Below, piece after piece: positions 1-12,309 of a stretch of DNA of 64,000 bases. Each line of letters begins with the position of its first letter. The stretch's first letter is position 1. Made by a program: the position numbers and the translations under genes. Location: positions 2,067,163 through 2,131,162 of the forward strand of contig OZ026558.1 in assembly GCA_964020155.1 (NCBI GenBank). Direction: 5' to 3'. Source of the DNA: Chondrilla cf. caribensis. Lineage: Eukaryota; Porifera; Demospongiae; Chondrillida; Chondrillidae. Under the pieces are notes generated by a model that saw only the letters and a list, made by a program, of their open reading frames with translations, ran no database searches and had not been told where the DNA came from.

Positions 1-148
1 TAAAATGTGATTGAAAGAATTTCAATCTGTGACTGCTCAAAATGCTAACCAGTTGATTTGGAGTTTATAGTCTTGTTGATTTTTCCAGTACACAACGTGT
101 GTATTTGATACATAATATACTTACATACGTACATATGTATGTACATAC

Positions 149-498
149 TAGGGCTGGGAATCGGCTGTAATTTCAAGTCGATTATCAGTACATATAAACT
201 GATTGAATAATCAATTAATCACCAGAAGTAATTAAGTAGGCTTAACTGGAAACCACGCCCACTTTATTAGACTGAATAGTCATCCAATAGATGTGAAGTC
301 CATAGAGTCCTTTTCATATTCAGGTACAAATTGAACCCATGGAGTGAAGGCTCTGGGTAGTAAGGTGGGGGTGATTTCCTGTTATACTCACTTAATTACT
401 TCCTGTGATTAATCAATTTGCTCTCACTACTAACAATAATCAGATTGAAAGGAAATTCAATTGAGTAATCGATTAATTGATTAATCAGCCCAGCACTA
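149..498. mobile_element. hAT-type non-autonomous element (MITE)
   Basis: A 350-bp insert is bounded by inverted ends of the form tagggctggg / cccagcacta and flanked by a perfect 8-bp duplication, gtacatac, at 141-148 and 499-506. Eight-base target duplications and a TAG(G/T)GCTGGG terminus are typical of hAT elements. The subterminal parts are rich in gattaatc motifs that pair with each other. There is no transposase ORF, so mobilisation would depend on an element elsewhere. Both ends and the duplication are seen directly; the superfamily is assigned from end sequence and duplication length. Confidence 0.75.
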
Positions 499-784
499 GT
501 ACATACATGCATACTGTATAGCCTTAATATTGGTGGGGAATTTATTTTGGCGAATTGGCAATTTCCAAACCTACTGCCAAATTATAATCTGCCGAATTGT
601 GACTCAGAAACCCATATTGCCTTCCGACGCTATCCTATATCTATGGGCTATGAATACAATTATAACCCACTGAAAGGCAACCGCTGAAATAAAAACCGCC
701 CAAGTTTAAATTACCCCGAAATCACTAAATATTCTTCTCACCGATATTTACGGCTATGCGGTACATATATATACCCTGCTTTAG

Positions 785-985
785 CTAGAACCCTGATATA
801 CGTATACATACATGCATACATACGTACGTACGCACATGCATACATACATACATACATACATACATACATGCATACGCACATGCATACATGCATACATACA
901 TACATACATACATACGTACGTACGTGCGCACATGCATACATGCATACATGCATGCATACTTACATACATACATACGTACAACCAG
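785..985. repeat. TACA/TACG-type microsatellite
   Basis: About 200 bp of degenerate tetranucleotide repeat (tacatacata, with acgtacgt and gcatgcat variants). It creates open frames on both strands that translate to Met-His-Tyr-Val-Cys strings; these are not genes. Confidence 0.85.
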
Positions 986-1179
986 ACTGTGTGTTGCATG
1001 ATAGGGCCAGAGCTGTCTTCACTTTCTTGCATGTATATTGCAATATTTCATTGTATTCTGCATATGTACGTATGTAATGGTTGTATCCTGGCATAGTGAA
1101 TGATAAACATTTTATACTGCAAATATGCACATAGGCCAATGCAACATATCACATGTAATAGAAATGTGTTTACTAATTT

Positions 1180-1320
1180 CCTGCCTTGTTCTCAAACAAG
1201 TAATCCTAACAATGAAACCTGTCTGGTGACCTGTGCTGTATCACTGACCTGTGCTACATGTCTTGTGTATATACAGTTTTTCCTTTGTTCTACCCCTCAA
1301 CCAGGATACATACAAGTGTC
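1180..1320. repeat. Copy of a dispersed ~130-bp repeat
   Basis: The stretch with cctgccttgttctcaa, then cctaacaatgaaacctgtct and ctgtgctgtatcactgacct, recurs at about 17,565-17,700 (intron 11 of copy A) and in reverse complement at about 52,675-52,820 (same intron of copy B). A shorter relative lies at about 19,485-19,550. The family therefore predates the inverted duplication and also exists outside the arms. No ends or coding content were recognised. Confidence 0.6.
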
Positions 1321-1430
1321 CATGTAGTACAAGTCATTGTGTGTACCTACATAATATTATATTGTTTACTGTGGAAACTAAGTATTTGAGTGTATTGATG
1401 GTGTACTTTACGTTGGATGTACATTACAGA

Positions 1431-1489
1431 CAATACATTCACACTCATGGGCATCGTAATTATGCCCACGAGTGTGAATGTACGTATTG
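1431..1489. repeat. Short hairpin (inverted repeat)
   Basis: Arms 'cattcacactc' and 'gagtgtgaatg' plus flanking tgggcat/atgccca pair around an approximately 7-nt loop. It may be a small fold-back element remnant or a structured locus; nothing else supports a function. The remainder of 499-1,868 shows no gene I can recognise. Confidence 0.55.
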
Positions 1490-1868
1490 TGAAATTATAT
1501 ACGGTATTTATTACAGCATATGCATATGCATATTACTGTACATATGTACGTACGTATGTGTGTATACTGTTGTGTACATTGGCCTGCACATGTGCAGTAT
1601 GTACTATTGATGAATGTACATACAATACACGTGCGTATACCTGGGCCTATAATGATTGCATGTACAGTATACATCACTGTATGGTATTTGGTGGGAATAA
1701 ATTTAATGTACCACTGTGTTAATGATATTTATATAAAGTGTTAATACATCTGGGTGCGCATCCGTTATTTATCCATACTTTTCTTTTCAGCCACCTATCA
1801 TGAATACATACCGTATGTTCTAATCCACGCAGTTGTATTTTGACTGTTATTGTCAATATCCTGTCATT

Positions 1869-3517
1869 TCAGACCAAGTCAGTCGACCTGTACTTTCCAC
1901 GTGTTAGTGTTGAGTTGACCCCACTTCGACGTCCATTGTAGTAGCTCCTATATGTTAATGCGTGATCTGTGTTTGCCCCTTACTTACATCACTCCAGTTT
2001 CAAAGCATTGATTAATGAGTCTGCTCATAACAAGAGTATCTCGTTCCTGAATTTTCCAGTCTGCTTAGCAGAGCTATCTTTTGATGGCATCAGATATTAC
2101 ATCAAGAATTATTCTGGCACGCCATGCAATTAGATTATATAAATCATATCTCGATTATTTTAGTCTCAATACTAATTTTATCAACACTTTCCAGTCGCCG
2201 GGTACATATAATGGCTTGTATCCAAGGAAACCGGATTGTGTGTTAATTGAGCTTACGGGGCATCCTTCACAACTTTTATTCACTGTATTTGTATAAACTG
2301 TGTTTATCTGTATTTGGTAGCAATCTCTTTTTCTGCCCCATTCTGTGTGATTTGCTGTCTAGACTGCCTTGAGCGTAGTGCAGCACACTAGTGTTCACCT
2401 CTACTACGTGGTAGGTATGCTATTGTGACTACCTACACTTGTGTGTGTATTACTATACGTACATTCATATACATGTACTTATGTACAGCAGGACCTTGAT
2501 AATGCGATATTCTTTGTGGTAACAAATATCTGTTTGATTATAAAGATTGTCAAATTATAAGTCTTTTTATATTGTACATACATGTGATTATGCTATGATC
2601 GTTAGTAATGGCTGTGTCTCGGTTCAGAGAGTACTGAGATTGTAGACCATGTTGGATTATGTGGGTTCTACTGTACATGGTGTGCATAAACTGACCAGTA
2701 AGCCTTCTCCAGATCGACTGATACTGTACTTACCTGGTTGGCTACTTTGCACATCTTTCACAGTAGCTGGACACATCTCCTTGGTAACTAGATCCATCTC
2801 CTCAGTGTTGGGATGTATTCCATCAACAATTATGATGAAATTTCTTCGATCAATTGGATGTGAATATGGTTCACGAGGTAATAATGATTTAACTAACTTG
2901 ATTAGTCAACAATATCGTATCATTATTTGCTGCATTTATGCACTTATCCCACTCACATCGAACCAAACCTACCTCCTATCGGGTGTTGTGAATATGTGTC
3001 AAGGGTGAGCTAATAGATGTCAATGGTGTGTGTATTTCACTCAAGAGAGAGATCAAGACATTCTCATGCTTACTATACATATATACACATAATATTATTA
3101 TATTGTACATATGTATGCATTATATTACACTATTCATAATATGTATGTATAGTATTATACCATACGTATATATGTATGCATAATAATTATACTACATTAT
3201 CTATAATATTATACTATATTATACGTATGAATATTATTATTGTATCATCCTGTACATACATATTTATGTAAGCCTAATATTATTATTCTGTACTTACGTA
3301 TGTACATTACGTCTGATGTGTAGCCTGAACCAATAGACTACAGGGGGTCTACATGCTATAATACTACCTTCACCATCTCTATAGCTTTTGTGGAACTACT
3401 GTACCTAGACAGAATCTCATTTGGGGTGGGATTGGAGGTAAGTACGTACCTATTTATCCTCTCTTGGTGGACTCTTCGCTCACTTGATGAATCACATGTC
3501 ATCCAATAGTCAATCAA
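1869..3517 (-). CDS. Predicted multi-exon gene of unknown function (3' part)
   Basis: Seven minus-strand exons can be joined with no phase conflict: 3517-3450, 3404-3368, 3009-2973, 2892-2734, 2282-2257, 2046-1988 and 1947-1869, ending in TGA. All six introns have GT-AG ends; the two shortest are 45 and 40 bp. Donors include gtaagt twice, gtaagc and gtaggt. The joined product is 154 codons plus stop, open at its N-terminus. It contains a hydrophobic strand with acidic end, FIIIVDGI, in the largest exon; this resembles a Walker B strand of STAND/NACHT-type NTPases, but that is a weak resemblance. The C-terminus is basic and Ser/Thr-rich and ends STDLV. I do not recognise the family. The 5' end must lie above 3,517 (candidate exons listed separately). 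The consistent phases make chance unlikely, but transcription is unproven. Confidence 0.6.
3060..3300. repeat. AT-rich, tata/taata-rich tract
   Basis: Alternating tataat/attata with short self-complementary tacgta and atgtacat words. It lies in the intron between exons 3404-3368 and 3009-2973 of the minus-strand gene. No coding content. Confidence 0.5.
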
Positions 3518-3689
3518 CTGTAATAATATCACTTAATATGTATTAGCCTCTGTTTACCTCTTTCTATAGTTCAAATATGCCGATAATATTCGCTGAATAG
3601 TATTTTACTCCAGATTCCTTGATGTGTTTTGAAATTGTGTTGAACTTTGTATATATCTGTATAGTGCATTCTATAGGTTTGTGTAATAT

Positions 3690-3930
3690 TCAATGTACAT
3701 TTTGTGTGTCTAAAGTACATACGTATGTACAGTATATGTTAGTGTTGTTTACTATGTATGCACATATATACAGTGTACATTATAGGTGTTGTATGTGTAC
3801 TTATGTACAATGTACATTTCGTGTGTCCAATGTACGTATGTACGTATGTACAGTATATTTAAGTGTTGTTTACTACGTATGTACAATTGTACAGTGTATG
3901 TATATTGTGTGTGTTCTACATACATACGTA
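3690..3930. repeat. Two-copy tandem repeat, ~118-bp unit
   Basis: The unit starting 'aatgtacattttgtgtgtc' near 3,690 recurs near 3,808 as 'aatgtacatttcgtgtgtcc'. It is followed in both by tacgtatgtacagtatat and gtgttgtttacta. ORFs across it are repeat artefacts. Confidence 0.6.
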
Positions 3931-4711
3931 CATATGTACATTATGTGTACTGCATGTTTCTTGTTACATTACTATGTAAGCATAAGCAATGGTACATTTC
4001 TGTTATAAAACTCCATAAAATTATTTGCACGTTTTTTCCAAAATGTATCAATGCATGTCAGCTCTTCTCATAGGATGAAAATAACTGCATGTAATGATAT
4101 CATTGTCATGCTGAGGGCAGCTAGCTCTCTCTTGTCACTGGCACTGATATACTAGTACTGACAGATCCCACCTGATACACACAGTGAAGTCCCATTGATG
4201 CACTTAAGCCATTCTTTCATCTCTCACAATTTCCAAATACCCCATTGTGTACTAGCCAACCACGACTGCCTATTGCAGTATTTCCCTGTGATATGCAAGT
4301 AGCAACGGATATCCAGTTAATCTACCAAATGCCTTAATCCACCATGTTCTATTAAATCAAATTGTGGCAGATTTGACAAGAATTCACTGTACGTTGGCCA
4401 TAGACAGTGTATATCCATAGTGTACAACGTGTGATATTGAAAGTAACTTAAGTGTACATATGCACACAGTTAGGGCAATGTCTTCCCTCTTCAGAGACAC
4501 AATTCAATTTTAATACACCATGTGTGTACATCGTATCTCTCCTTTTCAAATTGTAGTAACGTGTTTGTATCTGTGTACTTCCTCTCCCCATTCTTGTGTG
4601 TTGATTGAAGCTCTCATATTTTGGATCTACGATTATTCAGATAGCAACGTATGCCATCATATTAACCTAGTCCTACATAGTCGTGACCTGTGCTGTAATG
4701 CCTCCCATATA

Positions 4712-4884
4712 CAGTGACCTCTCACTAGTCCGCCACTTTGTTTTCCAAAAATGCGAAGGATCAATGAATTTTGCGGATTAGCTGAATCTTCATTAGTACT
4801 TGTGTATTATATTGATACTGGGAAATTGTGGCGGATTTAAATATTTCGGCGGATAAAGCGGTGGTGGATAACAAGAGTTCACTG
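4712..4884. mobile_element. pogo-like MITE, CAGTGA...TCACTG ends
   Basis: A 173-bp element with inverted ends (cagtgacctctcactagtcc / ggataacaagagttcactg). TA precedes the left end; the right TA is degraded. It belongs to the family in this window whose left end reads cagtgaattctcgttaatcc. CAGT ends with TA duplication are typical of Tc1/mariner-pogo elements. No ORF. A more degraded relative is at about 5,262-5,382. Confidence 0.55.
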
Positions 4885-5394
4885 TGCCAGCTATATGTAG
4901 TTGTGGTTGCTAATGTATTATAATTGTCTTAATGTAATATATTACACATCATTATATTCCTGTTCCTGTCAAACATAATTTGATTAGATATAATCAGTGA
5001 TCACAACAATGAGCATCATGTGATTTTCAGCCTCAGTATCACCAGTCGTGGGATGGTGATTCACCCACTGCTTGTGAATAGAGCATGCCGACAGATTTAG
5101 TGTTATAATAATATTAATTCCAGCTCTACGAACGATAGCAAGGTCTGTGGTGATTACAGCATGCATGCGCTGAGTATAGTGTATGTTTGCTGTGTACAGT
5201 TGTAAATGATCACTGCAACACAGTAAATTACAACAATTACAACAATTTGTTTTGAAAGACTCATAGTGAATAGATGGGTTTGCCAGATTAACTGTATATT
5301 TTCACTACTGTTTCTATGTTGTATTGGCGTGAAGAAATCGTGGCAGATAAACATGTCTGGCGGATTAATTAGAATTTGCTGTATATGTAAATGC

Positions 5395-5660
5395 ATAATC
5401 ATTTATACAGACAAGAGTTGCCTTTAACGGTATGAATTTGAGTGTTAGTGAGCTTTCACATATGCTAGACACCGTTACTTATCATTTTGTAAATGACAAA
5501 TACCAAACTCTCAACTGAATTGTACCGTTTTCGTCTCTTATGGTGTCGACTAAACTTTATGTACATGTGTAGGTTTCGTCGTGTATCATTCTAGTCTGCT
5601 TTTACTCTGGGGAGTGGTGCAATCAGACATCCATGCTCTATACCGATTATGTTAAGCAGC
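5395..5660. repeat. Dispersed repeat related to 45,650-45,850
   Basis: The words 'tttatacagac', 'gtgtatcattc' plus 'agtctg' and 'ttttactctgg' occur in the same order here and at about 45,663-45,805. This suggests two old copies of an unidentified element. No coding function seen. Confidence 0.35.
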
Positions 5661-6338
5661 GTAGTTTTGTTCATTATTTCAATGCCTTTGTAAATTTGTA
5701 TCTATGAGAAACAATTGTATAGCGTTCCAATCACAAATGTCTTCATCAGTTACAAATTCGCTAACAATCGATTTTATCCTTATGCCATTGCTGTAGCAAG
5801 AGCATTAGTATATTATTATTACGTCTTCTCAATGTTTGAGTAGCTGCTAATGTTCCAAATGTACTCTAAAGTGTGAGCCTGTAAAGTGTGCTTATTTCGT
5901 GAAGGCTCTTTTCCCTGTTTTTCGATATAATGGAATTGTATCCTTGTCTGCTTAGCATTCAATACAGTTACAGTATATAGCACTATGTCTCCTTCCCACA
6001 AGAGAGGTCCGTACAGGTATCAAATTACTGAGAATTCGTGACAGCCTAAGTGTTTCCTACGCATAAGGTTTCTTTGTATTCATTAGACAGAGTATCGCAT
6101 ACACTGCATGGACCTTCCAATTCAATGTACACAGATTACAGGAATGATTCATCCAAATTGATGCTGCAATAGAGGCTTTGATGTTGAGTTGTGATCTATT
6201 GGTGTGGCTGTTTGTCTTCTTTGTACACATCGTGTCACTTCGTTGCCGCTTTTTATAATTTTTTGTGTGAGCAACCGAATAGTGCTGTTTGGTGTTTGTT
6301 AAATCCAACTTCAACATGATTGAATATCTGGTCTATTA

Positions 6339-6742
6339 CAGTGAATACTTGTTAATCCGCCCCCCGGTTAATCAGCCAAATCATTTTGTCCGCTATATTA
6401 TTATGAAACCAATTCGCTTGTATGGCTATGCTATACCAATAATTCACCATCTCACACTTTTTCTATCCGCCATTCTTCTGTGTACCAATTTGCACTTTTG
6501 TGTGGGCTTCAGTTACAGGTAATTCACCAAGTTTTAAGAAGTTATCTTAGTGCAGAGCAAAATAGCAGCAAAGTTTTCTAAAACTGACTTGACAATGAAG
6601 CAGAGTGAGTAGATTTGAGATTACAGAAAGAGGAATCCGACAACAACGTAAAAAATATTCACAGACCGTTGCAAGACATATCATTCATTAATCCACCAAC
6701 ATTTCGCCGAACCAATTGCGGTGGATTAACAAATATTCACTG
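6339..6742. mobile_element. pogo-like non-autonomous element with TA duplication
   Basis: A 404-bp element starting cagtgaatacttgttaatcc and ending ggattaacaaatattcactg, flanked by TA on both sides (6337-6338, 6743-6744). Internal sequence (caccatctcac, ccgccattcttctgtgtacc, caatttgcactttt) is shared with 41,457-41,927 in the opposite orientation, and with 63,230-63,720. Recurrent translations such as ELLQDVSY in the relatives are inside the element and do not form a transposase. Confidence 0.65.
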
Positions 6743-7432
6743 TATTAGGAGAGTAATCAGGTGTATTTACCTCATGCACCCTTCGAATGTCCTTGAAACA
6801 GTTTTGTGAATATTCAATTAGCACACATGTACAGTGTATACAGTTGAGTGGTCTTCTATGTACTTTCATACACATCACTTGTTGGAGTCCATTTCCTGTT
6901 TGAAAAATACAACATATGTGTGTATGTGCTTCTTTCACAATTTCTGTCTACGTGTACAAGGACAAGTACTGACACACGGTTCGTCCCTGTACGACATACG
7001 TATGTGACTCCTCGGTTTGGCTGTACACACTGGTATCGATGTACGTACCTTAGTCCAGGTGTTGACCTGCTTAGGATAATTTGGTGACAGTTGTTATGTC
7101 ATTGCAGTAGACCACACGGTGTCCTCATCAGTCCAGCCTGGTGCCTTGATGCACAAAAGATGTGTCATCTGAGACAACATGCCATCTCACACAGTACATT
7201 TCACACATGGGAATAATCACTTCACAAGGGATGCATTATGATATGTATGCAGGTGTAATTGGCTGATCCAATCTAAGTGCCAGATAAGATTGTTTACCTT
7301 GTGATCAAGAATAGCTGCAGCTTTGGAATCATTATCTGTGGTTTTGTCTTTGGGTTACTCCCCATTCCATTCACACCAAAGTAGTATAATAATAATTATG
7401 TTGACTAAGCATATGTACATATATTATGAATA

Positions 7433-7635
7433 CAGTGGAACCTCTATTAAAGGACTCTCCCAACAATTAAAGGACACCATATAGATATTACCTCCCTACA
7501 AAGGACACTCTGTAAGGTACCAAAAGTAGATTTTCCTATAGTGCTAATACATTTTTACCTCTGAAGAGTGGACAACCTCTCTACAGTGGACAAATTAGCT
7601 GGTCCCAATGTGTCCTTTATAGAGAGGCTCCACTG
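7433..7635. mobile_element. pogo-like MITE, CAGTGGAACCTCT ends
   Basis: A 203-bp element with inverted ends cagtggaacctctattaaag / tttatagagaggctccactg and TA duplications at 7431-7432 and 7636-7637. It is the second MITE family of this window, with members at 12,310, 23,284, 23,600 and 40,178. From 7,636 to about 9,650 I see no gene; the longest ORF there (8,076-8,534) has no recognisable features. Confidence 0.7.
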
Positions 7636-9654
7636 TATTATCATTATGTACAGAATGTACAAATGCAGGTTTTGGTATACCTTAGTCCAGATCTTGGTGT
7701 GTTTGTACTCGTGTTTTTGTGTAGTAGAATTGTCTCGCCCGCCATACTTCTAGCATACAGAAGGAACATACGGAGGAGCACTGAAGGAGGACAAATTACA
7801 ATGAAGCACATTGCACACTTTGACTTACTTTGGGTAATGTATACTATGTAAAGATAACAGCCATGCTGTCTTACTATACTGTGTATGTGTAATATTATAC
7901 ATTTGCTGGTACGACCATACATAAGGTCTGTATATATTGCACGTACACATACGTACATATGCTGTTATGAGTGTATGTGGAGGTCAATATATTATGCACA
8001 TTAATATGTTTGTACGTATGAGTGTACGTGTAGGTCTATGTATTACACATACGTACATACATATACTGTACTGCTATGATTGCACACTGGGATTCTACAT
8101 ACATATTATACGTATATACCTATCATGAGTATATGCTAGAGGGGTTGTGTTCACAGGGTTTGTATTATTCACATGGTTGCAAGTGTAATATCCTTGTAAT
8201 CTTATCTGTCCTTTTATCGTACTTGCATGCATGTAATTACTATAATATGCTCCGATTCCATGTGTATAGCTCTGTTGGGATTCCCACAACATTAAAAAAC
8301 AACAACATGGTGGTCGCAGCATTTGTATGTATTCCAGCACTTGTATTGCTTCCAAGTGTACCCTACAAGTTGCCAGTTGTTTGTGACACCTTGGGATTTG
8401 TTTATCATAACAACAAGTCTTTGTTCCTTATCATAACCTTCTTTGTTGTTTTTGTGCGTTCTATTAGTGTTCAATTTTTTCCTGAAAACTGCCAGTATTG
8501 TTGGCTTACATGGATTCTGTGCTGTGGTAAATGATCACTTACCGTGGTCAACCATGTTTTGCATGTACTGACTGACCCATCTACTCTGTACCGAGCTTTC
8601 ATATGTTTTCTTTATTGTTGAAGAGTGTCACTACTTGTTTCGTTTGTTTGTTTCGGTCATTACTCTTCTAATGATCCATTGATCGAGCTAACCACTTTAG
8701 TTTATCTTATAGTCCTTGTATTATGTCTATTGTAGCCTATTGTAGCGCTAAATACAGTATTGTTGACCCTAGTCATTTCTGTGGTAAACTCTGTTATTCG
8801 TGTACTCCCCAACCTTCTTATTACAGCATTTTTGTCGCCAATCTTTGCCCATTATTGTATTTGTAAGTTGTTTATTGTTGGTTCATTAGTATTGAAGCAC
8901 CTATCCACCTGTTACTATGGTGTGCATATGAGTTCTTACACATAGGCAAACCAGTCTTCCTCTGTGGTCAACTCTGTAGATGATGTGTGATAGGCAGTGT
9001 GTTTGCTTATGGGATTGTGGTCGACTCCATTCAATTTTTGTATACGAACCCGCTGACCGACAACGGACCCTGTGTACTACACGTACATATGTACCTTATC
9101 CAGCTCTCTCATCGGAGGAAACCTGTTTTGTTTGTGAGGTACCCTTTCAACTGTCTGTGATCTGTTACCCTTGGTACACTTCATTGATATCTCAAGCACC
9201 TGCGTCTAGTCGCTGTGTCTTAAAGTGCTATTTCACAAGGCTATAATTGTAATTGTAGACTAATTCACCCGCTTTTTGTATCAATTCAATTATTAAATTG
9301 ATTGATTATCCAACTTCACTGCTCCTTCATGCGGTATTACCATGTTGCTTCCTGGATTACTATGAAGGGTTTTATATTCTTTGATCTGGTATTGAGCTAA
9401 TTAGATGACTTGTCCTTAATCACTCTAATCAACGTGTCAGGCCTGTGTAATACGTTTGTATTGCCTGTTGTCTTAATTTGTAATTGATGTCATTACTATC
9501 TACCTCACCCGACCAATGGAACACGATATATGTACTGTACAATTTATGTATTATAGGTGACGTCGGTACGTACATACACAAGTATGTATTATGTATATCT
9601 TCTTTCATGGTGTATGTGCTTACTTACGTACGTACGTGGGCACAGAAACAGTTA

Positions 9655-10040
9655 TGTGGGTGGAACAGATGGCTCTTTAAGGCACATTGGGTGGGGGTGG
9701 GGGGGCAGATGGTACTGTGATTTAAAAGTACATTTAGTGGGCGGGGCAGATGGTACTGTGAAGTACATTTGGTGGGAGGGGCAGCTGGCACTGTGAAACA
9801 CATTAGGTGGGTGGGATAGACGGCAGTGTGAAGCACCATATATGGGTAGGGTAGATATCATTGTGAAGCACCATATATGGGTAGGGTAGATGGGAGTGTG
9901 AAGCACCTCATAATATGTTTGGGGTAGGTGGTACAGTGAAGCCCTCTAGTGGTTAGGGCAGGTGGCCCTGTGAACTCTCCCTATGTGGTCAGGGAGGCTG
10001 GCACTGTGAAATCCCTTATTGGATGATGCACATGATGCTA
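9655..10040. repeat. Degenerate GT-rich minisatellite
   Basis: About nine imperfect units of 38-47 bp carry the core 'gggcagatggtactgtgaag..caca'. The plus strand is G-rich (gggtgggggtggggggg near 9,690), so it could form G-quadruplexes. ORFs on both strands here are repeat artefacts. Confidence 0.65.
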
Positions 10041-10714
10041 TGAAATGCCTTGTGTTGGTGGGCAGCTAGGGGCGGGGAGGTCCACTGCCTATTCATGTTC
10101 GACCTAGTTTGCTCAACTGATTCAAGTGTTATTGTCTCAATTGTAGCAAATTACACTGCCTTTGGGAAATGGCATTACTAATTAGAATTCGTAGACTGTC
10201 TGCAGCTCAATAGGTCTGAAAAGAGATTCATCAAGTGTTTATAGTTTAGTTCAAGTATATTATAGTAGCACAGTCACTGCTGCCGTATACTGTGGTGTTG
10301 ATTCCTTGACATGCTCATCTGGTCACAAGGGACAGATTCTTAACACTTACCTCATTCTCGAGTTTCATGGTTTCTCTTGGGAAAGAAGCATCCTAACATC
10401 TATTTATACAGCTTTTAACTAAACATTGTAGATAACAGCTAATCGCCATCCTTGTCCGTGCTCATGAAAGTACTATCACCTAGTTACCCCATACCACTCT
10501 GCATACATACAAGTATTTCTAAATAGAAATGATGTAATAGTACGTCTTCCCCTGGTAGAGTGTGATGTTAGCTTTCCCATCACCCATTTGTGTATGTGTT
10601 CTGCATGTTCAGTGTAGTTGTACATGTGAAGAGGATTTCAGCTCTAGCCTCAGAATGCACTCATGATGTCTCAATTGGCTGCCACTCACTTAGGGTATTT
10701 GATGCACAGGGTTG

Positions 10715-10802
10715 TCAGATATTGATGCCGGATTAGTCAGATATTGATGCCGGATTAGTCAGATATTGATGCCGGATTAGTCAGATATTGATGCCGGATT
10801 AG
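10715..10802. repeat. Perfect 22-bp x 4 tandem repeat
   Basis: Four identical head-to-tail copies of tcagatattgatgccggat plus tag. Perfect identity implies recent expansion. No function apparent. Confidence 0.85.
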
Positions 10803-10933
10803 TTGATTCATTTTTCAATGGTAGTGATTACATTTAATTTTTTGATTACCCTCAATATCCCACGTAGCATGTGTCATGTGCCGATGTTCCCTCCTTCCCC
10901 TGTACTGTGTTCTTTTAGCTACGTACGTATATT

Positions 10934-11106
10934 CAGTGAATTCTCGTTAATCTGCTGTAACTCATTTTACAAGAATATGGCGGATTATCGAGTTTGGCAA
11001 ATTAACTAGATACATTAGGGGTATGCAGGATTATATTGGTACATGGAGATTGTACCGATTGAAGGGTTTGGTGGATGAAGTGGTTAAGGATTGACGAAAA
11101 TTCACT
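10934..11106. mobile_element. pogo-like MITE, CAGTGAATTCTCGTTAATC end
   Basis: The left end cagtgaattctcgttaatc is nearly identical to that at 41,457. The right end (gattgacgaaaattcact) is its diverged inverse. About 173 bp, no ORF. Confidence 0.5.
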
Positions 11107-11543
11107 CTACTGTACATAAATGGCTAATACCCCCAACATACTATACAAGGAATATCAGGCAACTTGAGAGCTGTGTTCTGTACGTTTCTAGTCAACAAAC
11201 ACTCACAGGTTTGAATTTTTTTGGAAATTATTTGTGATTGTTCTTATTCCTGTCCTGCTCGCGACTGCACTCCTGCTACCATTCTTTGCCATAGCTGTGA
11301 TCCTTTACAATATGAAGAAATGACCTTCTCTGTTCTGAAAGGTGACAATTTGCAACCCTTATCGGTACATTCACACTTATTTTCTTACATTTTTGTTGTG
11401 TTTGTGCACATTATGACATTTGTTCATGAGTACCTCCTTTGTAAGGCTGACCCTAATGTAATCAATTAATTCCATACAGATGCTAATGACCATTATGGTA
11501 CATGGTGATTGTGGTCACTGCAACTTGTCAGGCATCTCAACTG

Positions 11544-11550
11544 TATAAAT
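11544..11550 (+). promoter_or_regulatory. Candidate TATA box for copy A
   Basis: TATAAAT lies about 70 bp upstream of a strong donor (GTAG|gtgagt at 11,620/11,621). If used, transcription would start near 11,575 and give a short non-coding first exon spliced to the acceptor tattttgcag ending at 12,690. The pairing of these three signals is inference. Confidence 0.35.
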
Positions 11551-11573
11551 GCACTGGTCCATTTATACTGAGT

Positions 11574-11620
11574 CACTTGTGGAGCGGTTAACCTTTGGAA
11601 CACAGAGATCGAGGAAGTAG
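11574..11620 (+). other. Candidate non-coding first exon of copy A
   Basis: This segment ends in gaggaagtag followed by the consensus donor gtgagt. It has no ATG-initiated frame that continues into the gene. The next good acceptor is tattttgcag at 12,681-12,690, exactly where homology to copy B begins. The 5' boundary is placed from the TATA box and is approximate. Confidence 0.3.
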
Positions 11621-12309
11621 GTGAGTGTAAGCTGGATTTTCAAATACACCAACGATACTAGCCTGTAGAGTTTTTGTTGTCAAACAGTCACCTGTTTCAC
11701 ACTTTACTGCAAGGTTGTGTAACCTTAAGCATCCATTTGGAGTAAGCTAGACCTACCTAGTTGCCTTCTCTTAATTTAGTTATATGGTATGTATGTATGC
11801 AGCTATGCTGCAAAACACATTTGTTCCATAATGGTTCAGCTACGTATTTGTAATTGTCTGTGGAGGGGGAACTTGTAATATCTGCAATTTTTGAGTTGTG
11901 TTATCTGGTTTGTTTGTTTATGCCCAAGCTTATGTGATCACATACATTGTGATGAAGGTTACTGGAGTAGTTTGAAATAGTCCAAGGGATCTTAACCGTG
12001 TTCTTGGCTTGGAGCACAGGATAAACCCAAACAGTTAGTTACAACTGTACTCCTGTAGGATGGCCAAAGTAATCTTGTAACGTCTCAGACAGATTTTAAA
12101 TATACCTATACACTTCCATGTAGTACGTAGTTAGTGATAAAGATAGTACTTATCCTTAATGATGATAGTGTGTTTCTGTTTTCAAGCCAAAGAAGGCATT
12201 CAGAATGATAAGCTACCACGTGATATTTCAAAGGGGAATGGCTATTTTTCTGTGATAATTACCAAGCTACTTATGCATTCACTCTCTTACTCTGAACATG
12301 CTCTGTATA

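Larger units (their letters stand above)
4172..7335 (-). other. Candidate upstream exons of the 1.9-3.5 kb gene
   Basis: Three minus-strand segments have donor sites and a short open frame that could feed into exon 3517-3450, which needs a phase-0 partner: 4213-4172 (donor gtggga, ends phase 0, ...HCVYQ), 6791-6771 (donor gtaaat, DIRRVHE) and 7335-7298 (acceptor after accacag, donor gtaaac, NDSKAAAILDHK). Acceptors of the first two are weak and I could not find a start codon. Treat these as leads, not a gene model. Confidence 0.25.

Noticed and set aside
738..1096. ORFs on both strands translating to Met-Tyr-Val-Cys-type repeats
   Set aside because: They lie in the TACA/TACG microsatellite and are open only because of the repeat composition.
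8076..8534. 152-codon hydrophobic ORF
   Set aside because: No splice structure, family motif or conserved copy; it begins inside a tacgta-rich tract.
9557..9906. ORFs on both strands of the GT-rich minisatellite
   Set aside because: Repeat artefacts, with no conservation of frame between units.
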